From assembly GCA_900546845.1 (NCBI GenBank), contig UREK01000011.1, positions 8,911-72,910 of the forward strand: DNA of 64,000 nt, written 5' to 3'. Positions 19,235 through 27,785 of this stretch are shown here, in pieces; the stretch's first letter is position 1, and every line of letters begins with the position of its first letter. A program made the position numbers and the translations under genes. A model generated the notes under the pieces. It was not told the origin of the DNA. It did not search any database and was given only the letters and a program-made list of their open reading frames with translations. Source of the DNA: an uncultured Eubacteriales bacterium. GTDB taxonomy: Bacteria > Bacillota > Clostridia > Christensenellales > CAG-138.

Positions 19235-19558
19235 TGTTTCCCCTCCATTTGCTTGCATGGTTTATTCATATGTAACATTTTGGAGGTACAGAAAAGAGAT
19301 CCGGTCAAAGTTTTTTTGTATCCAGCCGCTCCGGTATTGGCGCACTGGGCCGGCTCTTTTTCAATCACAAGATATTTTTGGCTTTCTACGGGTTGCGCCG
19401 GTTGCGTGCTCCTATGAAAAACCGCCTAAGTTGCGTTTGCGGAGATTATACCCCAAAACTGTCTGCGTCCAGCAAATCATGCGGGATTGGGCCAAGGCCA
19501 GCAATCCGGCATTGGACATCCATACGTCCCCATATCAATAACAGAGGAGGCGAGCGTC
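19235..19558. other. Intergenic stretch of the putative integrative element
   Basis: About 320 bases between two divergent genes. A + strand frame is open across most of it, but it has no ribosome binding site or recognisable motif, so I do not call it a gene. It presumably holds the recombinase promoter; I could not single one out. Confidence 0.4.
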
Positions 19559-19831
19559 ATGGCAATCGTAGAAGATTACTTTATCGGAAGCACGCACATT
19601 CGGATTCACGATGATTGCATCGTGCAAACGCCGGAGGAGGTGCGGAAAATCCTGGACCGGGTTGGCCATCTGGTTTTACGCAGCGATATAAATAAAGCTC
19701 TCGCGCGTCAACGTGGGTGTGATGACAACGCCACAGATGGCAAAAAAGGGGATTCTAATGCTGGACAAGCAGTGAAGGGGCGCGAATTTATATATAGGAA
19801 AAGGGAACTCCTCTTATCGGGTATGCAATAG
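19559..19831 (+). CDS. Small hypothetical protein of the integrative element
   Basis: 90 residues from an ATG with AGAGGAGG 8 bases upstream. The first half (FIGSTHIRIHDDCIVQTPEE) looks like a folded alpha/beta miniprotein; the second half is polar and low in pattern (GCDDNATDGKKGDSN), so the frame may have been altered or extended. No function is assigned. Its position beside the recombinase and divergent orientation make it probable cargo or an accessory of the element. The following 280 bases (19832-20115) show no gene. Confidence 0.5.
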   Translation: MAIVEDYFIGSTHIRIHDDCIVQTPEEVRKILDRVGHLVLRSDINKALARQRGCDDNATDGKKGDSNAGQAVKGREFIYRKRELLLSGMQ

Positions 19832-20115
19832 TTGTAGCCCATCCAAATGGGTAATGCTGCAAGGAAAATTACAACGCGCTTTTCTAACGGCTCCGAGTCC
19901 GTGTGGATGCCGCCACGGCAATCCTGTACACCTGCGTTGCAAAGCATCTCGCCCTGTTTGATGAAGCTGCAGCGCGATACAACGCCGTATGGGAAAAAAA
20001 CCGCTGGGTTTCCTGAGGATGGACGGAGCCGGGAAGGCAGAAAAGTGAAAAAATTCCTCCCCAAACCAAGACATGCCCTCGCCATCCGTGCAAGGACATG
20101 TCAAGCAGGCGGGAG

Positions 20116-20292
20116 TCAGTCGTCGCCGCGCAAGAGGTTTTCGGCGTAATCCCGAAGCCCGGCATACGTGTTTACGCTGCCGGCCCGGCTGCTGATCTGC
20201 GCGCGGACATAGTCCGGCAGGCCGTCGAAATACCGCTTGGCGTTCGAATCCTGCTCGAACATGGCGTACATGTTTTCATACTTTGGTTCCAT
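20116..20292 (-). CDS. Small conserved-looking acidic protein
   Basis: 58 residues from the ATG at 20292; an ATG 24 bases further upstream is possible, but the closer one fits the GGAGG in AAAGCATGG context less well, so the start is uncertain. The sequence (MEPKYENMYAMFEQDSNAKR, then LPDYVRAQISSRAGSVN and DYAENLLRGDD) resembles a small helical protein of unknown role that I associate with gut Clostridia genomes. It could be element cargo or a host gene next to the element. Confidence 0.5.
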   Translation of the reverse strand: MEPKYENMYAMFEQDSNAKRYFDGLPDYVRAQISSRAGSVNTYAGLRDYAENLLRGDD

Positions 20293-20493
20293 GCTTTTCA
20301 CCTCCGGGGTCAGCATTCCCCAAAAGCTGCAATTTCATGCGGAAAAATGAAAAAGGGGAGGGATAGAAGGAAACAGCTTACCGGCAAACAGCCGGCAGGT
20401 TAAATCGCCCAGCATAGCTCGGGAAGAGAAAATATCAGAATAACATGCTTCTGCGAGGACGGAATGTTGTGAATCAAACGTTCGATATGCTTT

Positions 20494-20534
20494 GGCCGCT
20501 GCAGATCCGCAGCGGCCGTTTCTTTGGTTTTCAT
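20494..20534 (+). terminator. Intrinsic terminator, + strand
   Basis: GGCCGCTGC (20494-20502) and GCAGCGGCC (20509-20517) form a 9-bp stem followed by GTTTCTTTGGTTTT. No + strand gene ends close by, so it may be the original terminator of the small Trp/Cys-rich gene at 17.6 kb, separated from it by the insertion. The rest of 20293-20565 shows no gene. Confidence 0.6.
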
Positions 20535-20565
20535 GTACGGAATAGCCGGAGTGAGAAACTGTTTT

Positions 20566-22146
20566 TTAAGCCTCTTTGCGAAGGACTCTGCCGGCTTTGG
20601 TTCCGTTAAAAACGGCATTCTCCACAGCAATTTTGCCGCCGATTATCACGCTGGCCAGCCCTTCGCAGCGCTGGCAAAAGGCCCCATATTCCGCCCTGTC
20701 AATGATTTTTTCAGCGTCAAATAGCACAAGGTCCGCATCAAAGCCGGGGGCCACGATGCCTTTTCCGCGCAAGCCATAGACCTGCGCCGGAAGCGACGTC
20801 ATTTTACGAATCGCGTTTTCGAGAGATATATATTTCTTCTGCCGCACATACCTTCCAAGCACGCGGGGAAACGTTCCGATCGACCGGGGATGCGCCCCTT
20901 CACAGCCTGGATACCATAAGCCGTCTGTCCCAACCATAGCGCGGGGATACTGCATGACCCGCTGGAGGTCATCCTCGCTCATAGTATGATAGATGCCTCC
21001 GGTCAAAAGTTTGTCAGCAAGAAGAATATCGCATTGGAGCTCGTATGGATCCTGCCCAAGTGCATCGGCAATTTCGTTAAGCATCCGCCCGTTATACTCG
21101 GGATGCGAAGGCGAGGAACCGATCATGGTATATTGGAAACGCTCCTTCGCTGTGCGCGTACCCAAAATCATTGGGCGCAGCTGAGCACGGCCAGCCTCGG
21201 AGGCAAGAAGCTGCAGGAGGCTTTCCGTGCCAAGCGCATGCATTTTGTCTGGGATGTTGGTCGATAAGCCTGTGGCAGACGCGGTATATGGATATTGATC
21301 GCAGAACACATCAAACCCAGCTGCGTTTGCTGCCTCGATCAATGCAAGCGTCCGCTCTGTTTTTCCCCAGTTTGCGGGGCCACCTGTTGCCTTATGATGC
21401 GAGATCACGCACCGAACGCCGGAATGACGGACAACATAAAGCATTTCTTCCACTGCTTCAACGAGCTGCGTGCTTTCGGAGCGCAGGTGCACGGTCATAA
21501 TTCCACCACGGTCTGCAACGGCTTTGCACAGTGCGATCATTTCTTCTGCGTTGCAGTAAGAGCCTGGCGGGTAGATCAGCCCAAAGGAAATCCCAAAAGC
21601 GCCGCCTCGCATAGCTTCGTGGACATAGGCCGCCATTTTTTCCAGTTCGTCTTTTGTAGGGGACCGATCTGAAAACCCCATCACCGCAGCGCGAATTGTG
21701 CCATGCCCTACAAGAAACGCCATGTTGGTGCCGAGGGGGTGGTCAATTTGGTCGAGGTATTTCCCAAATGAATACCGATTTTCGGCCGGTGATGGCAATT
21801 TGCCGTTCTTCAGCGAGTGCAGGATCCGCAGGCCATCCTCCAGATGCGCTTCTGAAAGCGGTGCCGCGGATTCGCCGCACATTCCGGCAACCTGTGTGGT
21901 GATTCCCTGTTCTACCGCCGCGATACACTCTGGATATTCCTCAACCAGGACGTCCCCGTGACTGTGTGCGTCGATAAATCCTGGGGCCAACGTTAGACCG
22001 CTCGCGTCAATTATGCGGGCGGCCTCTGCCGTGATGCGCGGCGACATCGCAGCAATCTTTCCATCCAGCATGGCTAAATCGCTGTGAAAGCCAGGGGAGC
22101 CAGTGCCATCTACTACAAAGGCATTGCGGATCAATAGGTCGAACAT
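20566..22146 (-). CDS. N-acyl-D-amino-acid deacylase (D-aminoacylase) family amidohydrolase
   Basis: 526-residue amidohydrolase. It has the HxH metal motif GFIDAHSHGDV near residue 60, the cysteine motif GMCGESAAP, metal-ligand regions VHLRSES and VISHHKATG, and the C-terminal GTDGLWYPG...HPRSIGTFPRVL block characteristic of D-aminoacylases and dihydroorotase-like relatives. Family members remove the acyl group from N-acyl-D-amino acids. The specificity here (N-acyl-D-amino acid, D-glutamate derivative or D-dipeptide) is not certain. AAGGAG precedes the ATG. Fifty bases separate it from the response regulator, with no promoter evident, so it is probably the third gene of the sensor operon. 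Confidence 0.82.
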   Translation of the reverse strand: MFDLLIRNAFVVDGTGSPGFHSDLAMLDGKIAAMSPRITAEAARIIDASGLTLAPGFIDAHSHGDVLVEEYPECIAAVEQGITTQVAGMCGESAAPLSEAHLEDGLRILHSLKNGKLPSPAENRYSFGKYLDQIDHPLGTNMAFLVGHGTIRAAVMGFSDRSPTKDELEKMAAYVHEAMRGGAFGISFGLIYPPGSYCNAEEMIALCKAVADRGGIMTVHLRSESTQLVEAVEEMLYVVRHSGVRCVISHHKATGGPANWGKTERTLALIEAANAAGFDVFCDQYPYTASATGLSTNIPDKMHALGTESLLQLLASEAGRAQLRPMILGTRTAKERFQYTMIGSSPSHPEYNGRMLNEIADALGQDPYELQCDILLADKLLTGGIYHTMSEDDLQRVMQYPRAMVGTDGLWYPGCEGAHPRSIGTFPRVLGRYVRQKKYISLENAIRKMTSLPAQVYGLRGKGIVAPGFDADLVLFDAEKIIDRAEYGAFCQRCEGLASVIIGGKIAVENAVFNGTKAGRVLRKEA

Positions 22147-22196
22147 CTTTCTTTCTCCTTTTATATGTGGTGTTCTGCGGGCAGCGCTTAGGCATG

Positions 22197-22919
22197 CTAG
22201 GATTCGTCCGTCCTCTTTTCGGGCGCCATACGGTAGCCAACGCCCACATCAGTAAAAATATACTTGGGCGACGCTGGGTTCTCCTCGATTTTGCGTCTAA
22301 TATTCGCCATGTTGACGCGAAGCACGCGGTTGTTGTCGGCATCGGCATAAGGCCCCCAGATGCTGGAAATAATGCGCTGATATGTCAGCACTTGGCCGGA
22401 AGCTCCTGAAATCAGCGCTACGATCTGGTACTCGGTGTTGGTTAAATGTACATCTATGCCATTTTTCAGAACGCGCTCCATGCGATAATCGACGGTCAAC
22501 GCCCCAACGGTGTAGCAGTCCCGCCCCAAGCTATCGCTTTGCTGGCTCAGATATGTATGCCTAAGCGCGGAACGGATACGCGCTTTGAGCTCCTTTGCAC
22601 CAAAGGGCTTTGTAACGTAATCGTCAGCGCCATAGTCGAGCGCGAGCACCTTCTCGTTTTCCTGCGCACGGGCGGAAATGATAATGATCGGGCGCACTGT
22701 TTGCTGGCGCAGCTGTTGAATCACCTGCAAGCCATCCATGTCTGGCAGACCAAGATCCAATAGAAACAGATCCGGTGAGAAAGATCGGACGATATTCAAA
22801 GCGTCCTGCCCAGTGGATACGCAATCCAGGGAATATCCTTCCTTTTCCAGAATTGACGCAAGCGCGCGCATAATATGGGGATCGTCCTCTATAATTAAGA
22901 TCTTTTTAGCGGTTTTCAT
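22197..22919 (-). CDS. OmpR-family response regulator, KdpE-like
   Basis: 240-residue two-component regulator. The receiver domain (1 to about 120) has EDD at 11-13, the phosphoacceptor Asp55 in LLDLGLPDMDG and the conserved Lys in VTKPFG. The winged-helix DNA-binding domain (about 140-235) ends with VGVGYRMAPE. Its first 14 bases overlap the end of the sensor kinase gene, so the two are a translationally coupled pair. There are no kdpFABC potassium-pump genes nearby; the adjacent targets are a D-aminoacylase and a divergent peptide transporter, so the name KdpE would mislead. Confidence 0.9.
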   Translation of the reverse strand: MKTAKKILIIEDDPHIMRALASILEKEGYSLDCVSTGQDALNIVRSFSPDLFLLDLGLPDMDGLQVIQQLRQQTVRPIIIISARAQENEKVLALDYGADDYVTKPFGAKELKARIRSALRHTYLSQQSDSLGRDCYTVGALTVDYRMERVLKNGIDVHLTNTEYQIVALISGASGQVLTYQRIISSIWGPYADADNNRVLRVNMANIRRKIEENPASPKYIFTDVGVGYRMAPEKRTDES

Positions 22920-24399
22920 GCTCCGGCTCCTCCAACGGCAGCGTAAAGATAAATTCCGCGCCGCCGTCTATACAGTTTTTTGCACTTATTTTTCCGCGAT
23001 GTGCGCTGACGATCGTTTTGCAGATGGAAAGCCCGATGCCAAAACCGCGCCTGGAATCATCCCGGGCGATGCCGTTCCCAGAAAAAAGCGTATCCTTCAT
23101 TTCGGGCAGTATTCCCAAGCCATAGTCTCGGATCGAAAAAATGGCGTCCGCATTGTCACGGCTTACGGTCAAAAGGACTTTTTTGCTGCTCCCTCCATAT
23201 TTTAGAGCGTTTTCCACAAGGTTGAGGATCACCTGTGTAATGAGCATTGCATCCATTTGGATAATCATCACCTGATCCGGCACTCTGACCTCGAGGTTTA
23301 AATCGGGGAAGCGTATCCGGCATTTATAGGCGGCTTCGCCCACAATTTCCTCAACCGCCTCGGAGGTAAGGTTTAATTTGGGGGATTCCGTATCAAGCCG
23401 TGTTATGGAGAGCAGGTTTTCAACCATTTGCGTGAGCCATACCGATTCTTCCTGTATATCCGATATTAGCCGAAGATTGCTTTTGGACATACCGGGGGTT
23501 TGCTCCAATGCGTAGCAGGCCGCAGCAATAGCCGCAAGCGGCGAACGCAGGTCATGCGAAATCGCCCGGAGAAAATTGGAACGCATATATTCCAGCTGCT
23601 TCTCAATGGAAAGTTTTTGCTGGGTATCGATCAGCCGCTGCCGCTCCAATGCAATATTCGCACGCTGCAGAAGTGAGCCGATAAATGGGAAAATATCCGG
23701 TTCGTATCCATCGTTCCCCAAAAGCACGGCAATCACGCCAAACGTTTCCTTGCTTATGTTGACCGGATAACAGCGATAGACTGACGATGGGGCATATTCG
23801 GTTCCGACTCCGGAAATCTGCTGTGTTTTAGCGGCGTGCAGAACGGCCTCAACATCGCGCTTGAAAGTAATGGTGCCGGGCGGATCCGAGCTGAGCTTTC
23901 GCACCCCGGAGGAAGATACTTCAAAAAGAATCAGCGGATAGCCGCACGCCTTGTGAATGAAGCTCAAAAGCAGCTTTAAAATATCATCCGTCCCATGTGT
24001 AGAAAGCAGAAGCGCGTTCAATTCATTCAGTCTGGAGGTACGTTCGGCATTGGAGACATTTTTTGACTGCTCCTTTTCAATCTGCTGCCGGATCCGCCCG
24101 GATATATTTTCTGCCGCAATTAACACAGCGGCGACCAGCAGAATATCCCAAATACTAACCCCGTAATTCATGGAAGATAAGATATAGCACAGGATACAGG
24201 CGTTATTGGCGGAAAAGAGGCTGTGGGAACGGGAGGGCGGGAGCATGATTAATATCAGTACGGCACAGGCAGAAAGGACTGTATGCGAGACGGACAGCAC
24301 CCGAAAAACTGCGCTCAGCAGAAGAAGCGACAGCGGAATTGCTGCTCGGATCAAAGCGGTTTTCCAATATTGCCGGCTGGCCAAGCTTAATTTCATCAT
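22906..24399 (-). CDS. Membrane sensor histidine kinase with GAF domain (KdpD C-terminal-like)
   Basis: 497 residues. Three to four membrane segments lie within residues 19-97 (DUF4118-like), then a coiled linker, a GAF-like domain (about 125-255) and the kinase core: phosphoacceptor His282 in AISHDLRSPLAAI, N-box NLVENALKYG, G-boxes DYGLGILPEM and GFGIGLSI. The N-terminal KdpD and universal-stress domains of full KdpD are absent, so this is a free-standing sensor. It is divergent from the peptide transporter across 349 bases and co-transcribed with the regulator and D-aminoacylase, so a peptide or N-acyl amino acid signal is the simplest inference. Confidence 0.88.
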   Translation of the reverse strand: MMKLSLASRQYWKTALIRAAIPLSLLLLSAVFRVLSVSHTVLSACAVLILIMLPPSRSHSLFSANNACILCYILSSMNYGVSIWDILLVAAVLIAAENISGRIRQQIEKEQSKNVSNAERTSRLNELNALLLSTHGTDDILKLLLSFIHKACGYPLILFEVSSSGVRKLSSDPPGTITFKRDVEAVLHAAKTQQISGVGTEYAPSSVYRCYPVNISKETFGVIAVLLGNDGYEPDIFPFIGSLLQRANIALERQRLIDTQQKLSIEKQLEYMRSNFLRAISHDLRSPLAAIAAACYALEQTPGMSKSNLRLISDIQEESVWLTQMVENLLSITRLDTESPKLNLTSEAVEEIVGEAAYKCRIRFPDLNLEVRVPDQVMIIQMDAMLITQVILNLVENALKYGGSSKKVLLTVSRDNADAIFSIRDYGLGILPEMKDTLFSGNGIARDDSRRGFGIGLSICKTIVSAHRGKISAKNCIDGGAEFIFTLPLEEPEHENR

Positions 24400-24582
24400 A
24401 CTTCAGATCCTCCAGCGCCATTGAGTTCATAGCGGCAGGCTGGTACGTGTTATTTTTTTCAGGCAAATCGTTTATTCGCCAAGCACGAGCGTATTTTGTC
24501 CCAAATAAGACGGGACATCAGTACGGCATAATTTTGCTATCCTTTTGTTGCACTAATTTTACTATATACTTGGTTGCTTGAA

Positions 24583-24656
24583 AAGGGAATGCAGCGCTAA
24601 GAAATGCGCTAAGAAACATGGTATTCCCTTGACATATGACGCTTTTTTGTTAAAAA
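24583..24656 (+). promoter_or_regulatory. Promoter and probable regulator-binding site of the peptide transporter operon
   Basis: TTGACA (24629-24634) and TAAAAA (24651-24656), 16-base spacer, with TG before the -10. Upstream, GCGCTAAGAAA occurs twice without mismatch (24594-24604 and 24606-24616, period 12). These direct repeats are enclosed by AAGGGAAT (24583-24590) and ATTCCCTT (24623-24630), the right arm running into the -35. OmpR-type regulators commonly bind such direct repeats. The rest of the 24400-24748 intergenic region is AT-rich and should also hold the divergent kinase promoter. Confidence 0.6.
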
Positions 24657-24748
24657 TTAAATCAAGAAGTATCGAACCCAATCGATTTCATGTTCATGGC
24701 AACGGTCAGCAACAAATCAGAACCAAAAAACTACAGGAGGATGAAGGC

Positions 24749-26719
24749 ATGAAAAAAGTTTTGGCAATGTTACTTGCAACGGTGATGCTGCTCAGCATGG
24801 CTGCCGGCTGCTCCAAGGTTGATGGGCAACCCAGTCAAACACAGCCGCCCGATCAAACGCAGCTGCCTGGGGAGACGCAGGGCGTCGAAACCACGGCGAC
24901 TACAGGCCCGGATGGGCGCACCTATGCTGCGGAACAGGTCTACCGCACTTTGTACAATGGCGAGGTTTCTACCCTGAATTATCTTTACAGCTCTTCTGAG
25001 GTGGATTTGATTTGCGGCGCAAACTGCATCGAGACGCTCGTTTCGAGTGACGCTTACGGCAACTTACAGCCAGCTGCAGCTACAAGCTGGGAGGTCAGCG
25101 AGGATGGTTATACCTGGACGCTCAAGATCCGCGAGGGAATGAAGTGGTATGATTATACCGGAGCTGAAATGGGGGAAGTTACCGCACATGACTGGGTCAC
25201 GGGCCTTGCATGGGTGCTTGACGCGCGGAATGACTCAAGCAACTCTCATATGGTAAACGGCTATATTGCGGGCGCGCAGGAATACTATGACTATACTACG
25301 GCCCTCCTAAACGGCGAGTCTCCCGCGGCCGAAGTTACGTTTGATTCCGTTGGGGTGAAAGCGCTTGACGATTATACGCTCCAATATACCCTTGTCACGC
25401 CGCGCGTCTACTTCCTGAGCCTGCTTGAGTTCGGCTGCTATTATCCAATGAGCGCAGCCTGTGTTGAAGAAAACGGCACGGAGCTTGGCATCGACAACAC
25501 GCGCCTTTGGTATTGTGGCGCCTACCTGATGGATACGTTTGCGCCGCAGCAGGAGCACGTGTATGTTAAAAATCCTAATTACTGGGATGCGGAACACGTA
25601 TACATCGAACGCATCGAGCGCAAGTATAATGCGGAAGCCGGTACGCTGGCGCCTACGATGTTCCTCAATGGAGAGGTTGACTACACCTCTGTAAGCTCTG
25701 ACCTTTTGACTGAGTGGATGGCAAACGAGGACACTGCCGCGATGGTATCTCCTACCATCACACAAACCAATTACTCATATTACTGGGGCTTCAATTTTGA
25801 GCCTATGTTCGATGCGCAGTATGAGCCTGACAACTGGCGGATCGCTGTCAACAACGAGAATTTCCGCAAATCAATTTATCACGGCATGGACCGCATCCGT
25901 GCGCTGCAGGTTGGGTTCCCGAACAACGCGGAGGATCTCCTCAGCAACTCCATTACGCCCAAGGGCTTTGCACGCAACGGCCAGCAGGATTACACCCTAT
26001 ATGGCGACCTGGCCGCGTTTACGAACGGGGATAGTTTCAACGAGGCTCTGGCCCTTGAATACAAAGAAAAGGCTGTTGCCGAACTTACCGCCGCTGGCGC
26101 CACGTTCCCCGTCAAGATCCTGATGCAGTACAACGGCGACGCGGATTGGGCAAAAGAGTGCCTTGTCATCAAGCAGCAGCTTGAAGAACTGCTCGGAACG
26201 GATTACATCGAGGTTGTCATTAATAACTTTGGTTCTCAGAACTTCCTGAGCGGTACGCGCCGCGTTGGCAACTACGCGCTTCAAAAGCTTAACGGCGGCG
26301 CAGGATATGTGGATCCTGAAACGTGGATTTTCATGACGGAAAATGGGAACACCTATACATTCGCTTATGATACGACTGCGAAATTCGAGCGCTCCACTAA
26401 GAGCGAGGAAACAACTGCGATCATAAACGAATATTATGCCATGCTGGAGGCGGCAAAGCAGGAAGTGCTGGACGTCGACGCGCGCTACACGGCCTTTGCA
26501 AATGCGGAAGCCTTCTATCTTGAACATGCAATGGCAATTCCCTACCGAGCAACCGGCGGCGTCTATGAGGCTACCAAACTCAATCCGTTTGAGGGCACAT
26601 ACAGCAGCTGCGGCTGGAGTTACCTGCGCTATAAGGGCCAGCACGTTTACGAAACTGCGATGAGCAGCGAGATGTTCTATTCGCAGCTTGCGGCATGGGA
26701 GGCTGCGCGCGGCGAGTAA
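24749..26719 (+). CDS. Oligopeptide ABC transporter substrate-binding lipoprotein (family 5)
   Basis: 656 residues from the ATG at 24749, with CAGGAGG 8 bases upstream; the frame is open further upstream but that part overlaps the promoter. Signal peptide MKKVLAMLLATVMLLSMAAG followed by Cys, a lipoprotein cleavage site, then a Gln/Pro/Thr-rich linker to about residue 50. The body is an SBP_bac_5 (OppA/DppA-type) domain with typical blocks LQPAAATSWEVSEDGYTWT and YVKNPNYWDAEHVYIERIE. It captures peptides outside the membrane and hands them to the permeases encoded next. A terminator-like hairpin after it probably makes it the most abundant component. Confidence 0.93.
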   Translation: MKKVLAMLLATVMLLSMAAGCSKVDGQPSQTQPPDQTQLPGETQGVETTATTGPDGRTYAAEQVYRTLYNGEVSTLNYLYSSSEVDLICGANCIETLVSSDAYGNLQPAAATSWEVSEDGYTWTLKIREGMKWYDYTGAEMGEVTAHDWVTGLAWVLDARNDSSNSHMVNGYIAGAQEYYDYTTALLNGESPAAEVTFDSVGVKALDDYTLQYTLVTPRVYFLSLLEFGCYYPMSAACVEENGTELGIDNTRLWYCGAYLMDTFAPQQEHVYVKNPNYWDAEHVYIERIERKYNAEAGTLAPTMFLNGEVDYTSVSSDLLTEWMANEDTAAMVSPTITQTNYSYYWGFNFEPMFDAQYEPDNWRIAVNNENFRKSIYHGMDRIRALQVGFPNNAEDLLSNSITPKGFARNGQQDYTLYGDLAAFTNGDSFNEALALEYKEKAVAELTAAGATFPVKILMQYNGDADWAKECLVIKQQLEELLGTDYIEVVINNFGSQNFLSGTRRVGNYALQKLNGGAGYVDPETWIFMTENGNTYTFAYDTTAKFERSTKSEETTAIINEYYAMLEAAKQEVLDVDARYTAFANAEAFYLEHAMAIPYRATGGVYEATKLNPFEGTYSSCGWSYLRYKGQHVYETAMSSEMFYSQLAAWEAARGE

Positions 26720-26753
26720 GCGCGAAAGCGTTGGGCAATTAAAGTAGGTTTCG

Positions 26754-26795
26754 GGCAGCTCTGCTCCCAAAGACATGAGTGGAGCTGCCTTTTTG
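26754..26795 (+). terminator. Terminator-like hairpin inside the transporter operon
   Basis: GGCAGCTC (26754-26761) pairs with GAGCTGCC (26782-26789) and is followed by TTTTTG. It lies between the binding-protein gene and the first permease gene and probably causes partial termination. Confidence 0.6.
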
Positions 26796-26843
26796 ATAGA
26801 ACCGGCCGCCCGGTTCAGATCCTGAAGGAAGGATGACTATTAT

Positions 26844-27785
26844 ATGCTGCGATACATGTGCAAACGCCTGCTGCGATCGTTCGTGACGCTGTTCATCATT
26901 ATCGTTATTATTTTTTCGCTTTTGCGGCTTATGCCAGAGGAAGGTTACTTTGACAACTACGATAAACTCACGCCGACACAAATCGAAAACAAACTTACTC
27001 TGATGGGGCTGCGGGATCCGCTGCATACGCAGCTGGTTAAGTTCATAAAAGGGCTGCTGCAGGGCGACCTGGGCGTATCGAACCGCTACCGCAGGAACGC
27101 TGCAATCACCGAAATTTTGGGTCCGAAAATGATCGTCTCCCTGAAATTCGGCCTCTCGGCAGTTGCGTTGAGCCTGCCGATGGGTATGGTGCTTGGCATC
27201 TTGATGTCCCGAAAAAAAGGAGGCGCTTGGGATAAGTTCGGAAACCTGTTCATCGTTTTTATTCAGGCGGTGCCGAGCGCTGTGTATTATTTGTTCATCC
27301 AGCTTTACGGAACAAAAGCCATCGGGACGAGCATGCTTTATGACGCAAACAAGCCCTTAACGATGGTTATGCCGGTTTTCTCGCTTGCGCTCCCATCGAT
27401 TGCCAGCTATGCGATGTGGCTCAGACGCTACATGATTGATGAATCGAATAAGGATTATATTAAACTTGCAAAAGCGAAGGGGGTTCCCAACAGCGTGATT
27501 TGGTTCCGCCATGTTTTCCGGAACTCCGTGACGCCTATGGTAAATCTGATCCCCGGATCGATCCTTATGACGATCTCCGGCTCAATTTATGTGGAATCGC
27601 TGTACTCCATTCCGGGCATGGGCGGCTTGTTGGTGGATGTGATTAAACGCCAGGACAATACAATGGTGCAAGCGCTTGTGATTCTGTATTCTATCATCGG
27701 CATATTGGGATTGATTTTGGGAGACATGCTGATGGCGCTTGTTGACCCGCGCATCAGCTTTGCGAAAAAGGAGGGATCCAGATGA
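26844..27785 (+). CDS. Oligopeptide ABC transporter permease, OppB/DppB type
   Basis: 313-residue inner-membrane permease with about six hydrophobic helices. The start (MLRYMCKRLLRSFVTLF) is the family's typical cytoplasmic end plus first helix. The cytoplasmic EAA loop that contacts the ATPase is DYIKLAKAKGVPNSVIWFRH (about residues 208-227). A GAAGGA site lies about 8 bases before the ATG. Its stop overlaps the next start by 4 bases. Confidence 0.93.
   Translation: MLRYMCKRLLRSFVTLFIIIVIIFSLLRLMPEEGYFDNYDKLTPTQIENKLTLMGLRDPLHTQLVKFIKGLLQGDLGVSNRYRRNAAITEILGPKMIVSLKFGLSAVALSLPMGMVLGILMSRKKGGAWDKFGNLFIVFIQAVPSAVYYLFIQLYGTKAIGTSMLYDANKPLTMVMPVFSLALPSIASYAMWLRRYMIDESNKDYIKLAKAKGVPNSVIWFRHVFRNSVTPMVNLIPGSILMTISGSIYVESLYSIPGMGGLLVDVIKRQDNTMVQALVILYSIIGILGLILGDMLMALVDPRISFAKKEGSR

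Noticed and set aside
15749..19417. Two long + strand open frames (15749-17356 and 17591-19417)
   Set aside because: They are antisense to glyQS and to the serine recombinase, whose motifs are unambiguous.
19257..19541. 94-codon open frame upstream of the small element gene
   Set aside because: No ribosome binding site and no recognisable protein features; it overlaps the likely recombinase promoter.
22197..24399. KdpDE potassium-sensing system
   Set aside because: The sensor lacks the KdpD N-terminal domains and no kdp pump genes are near; the neighbours concern peptide and acyl-amino-acid use.
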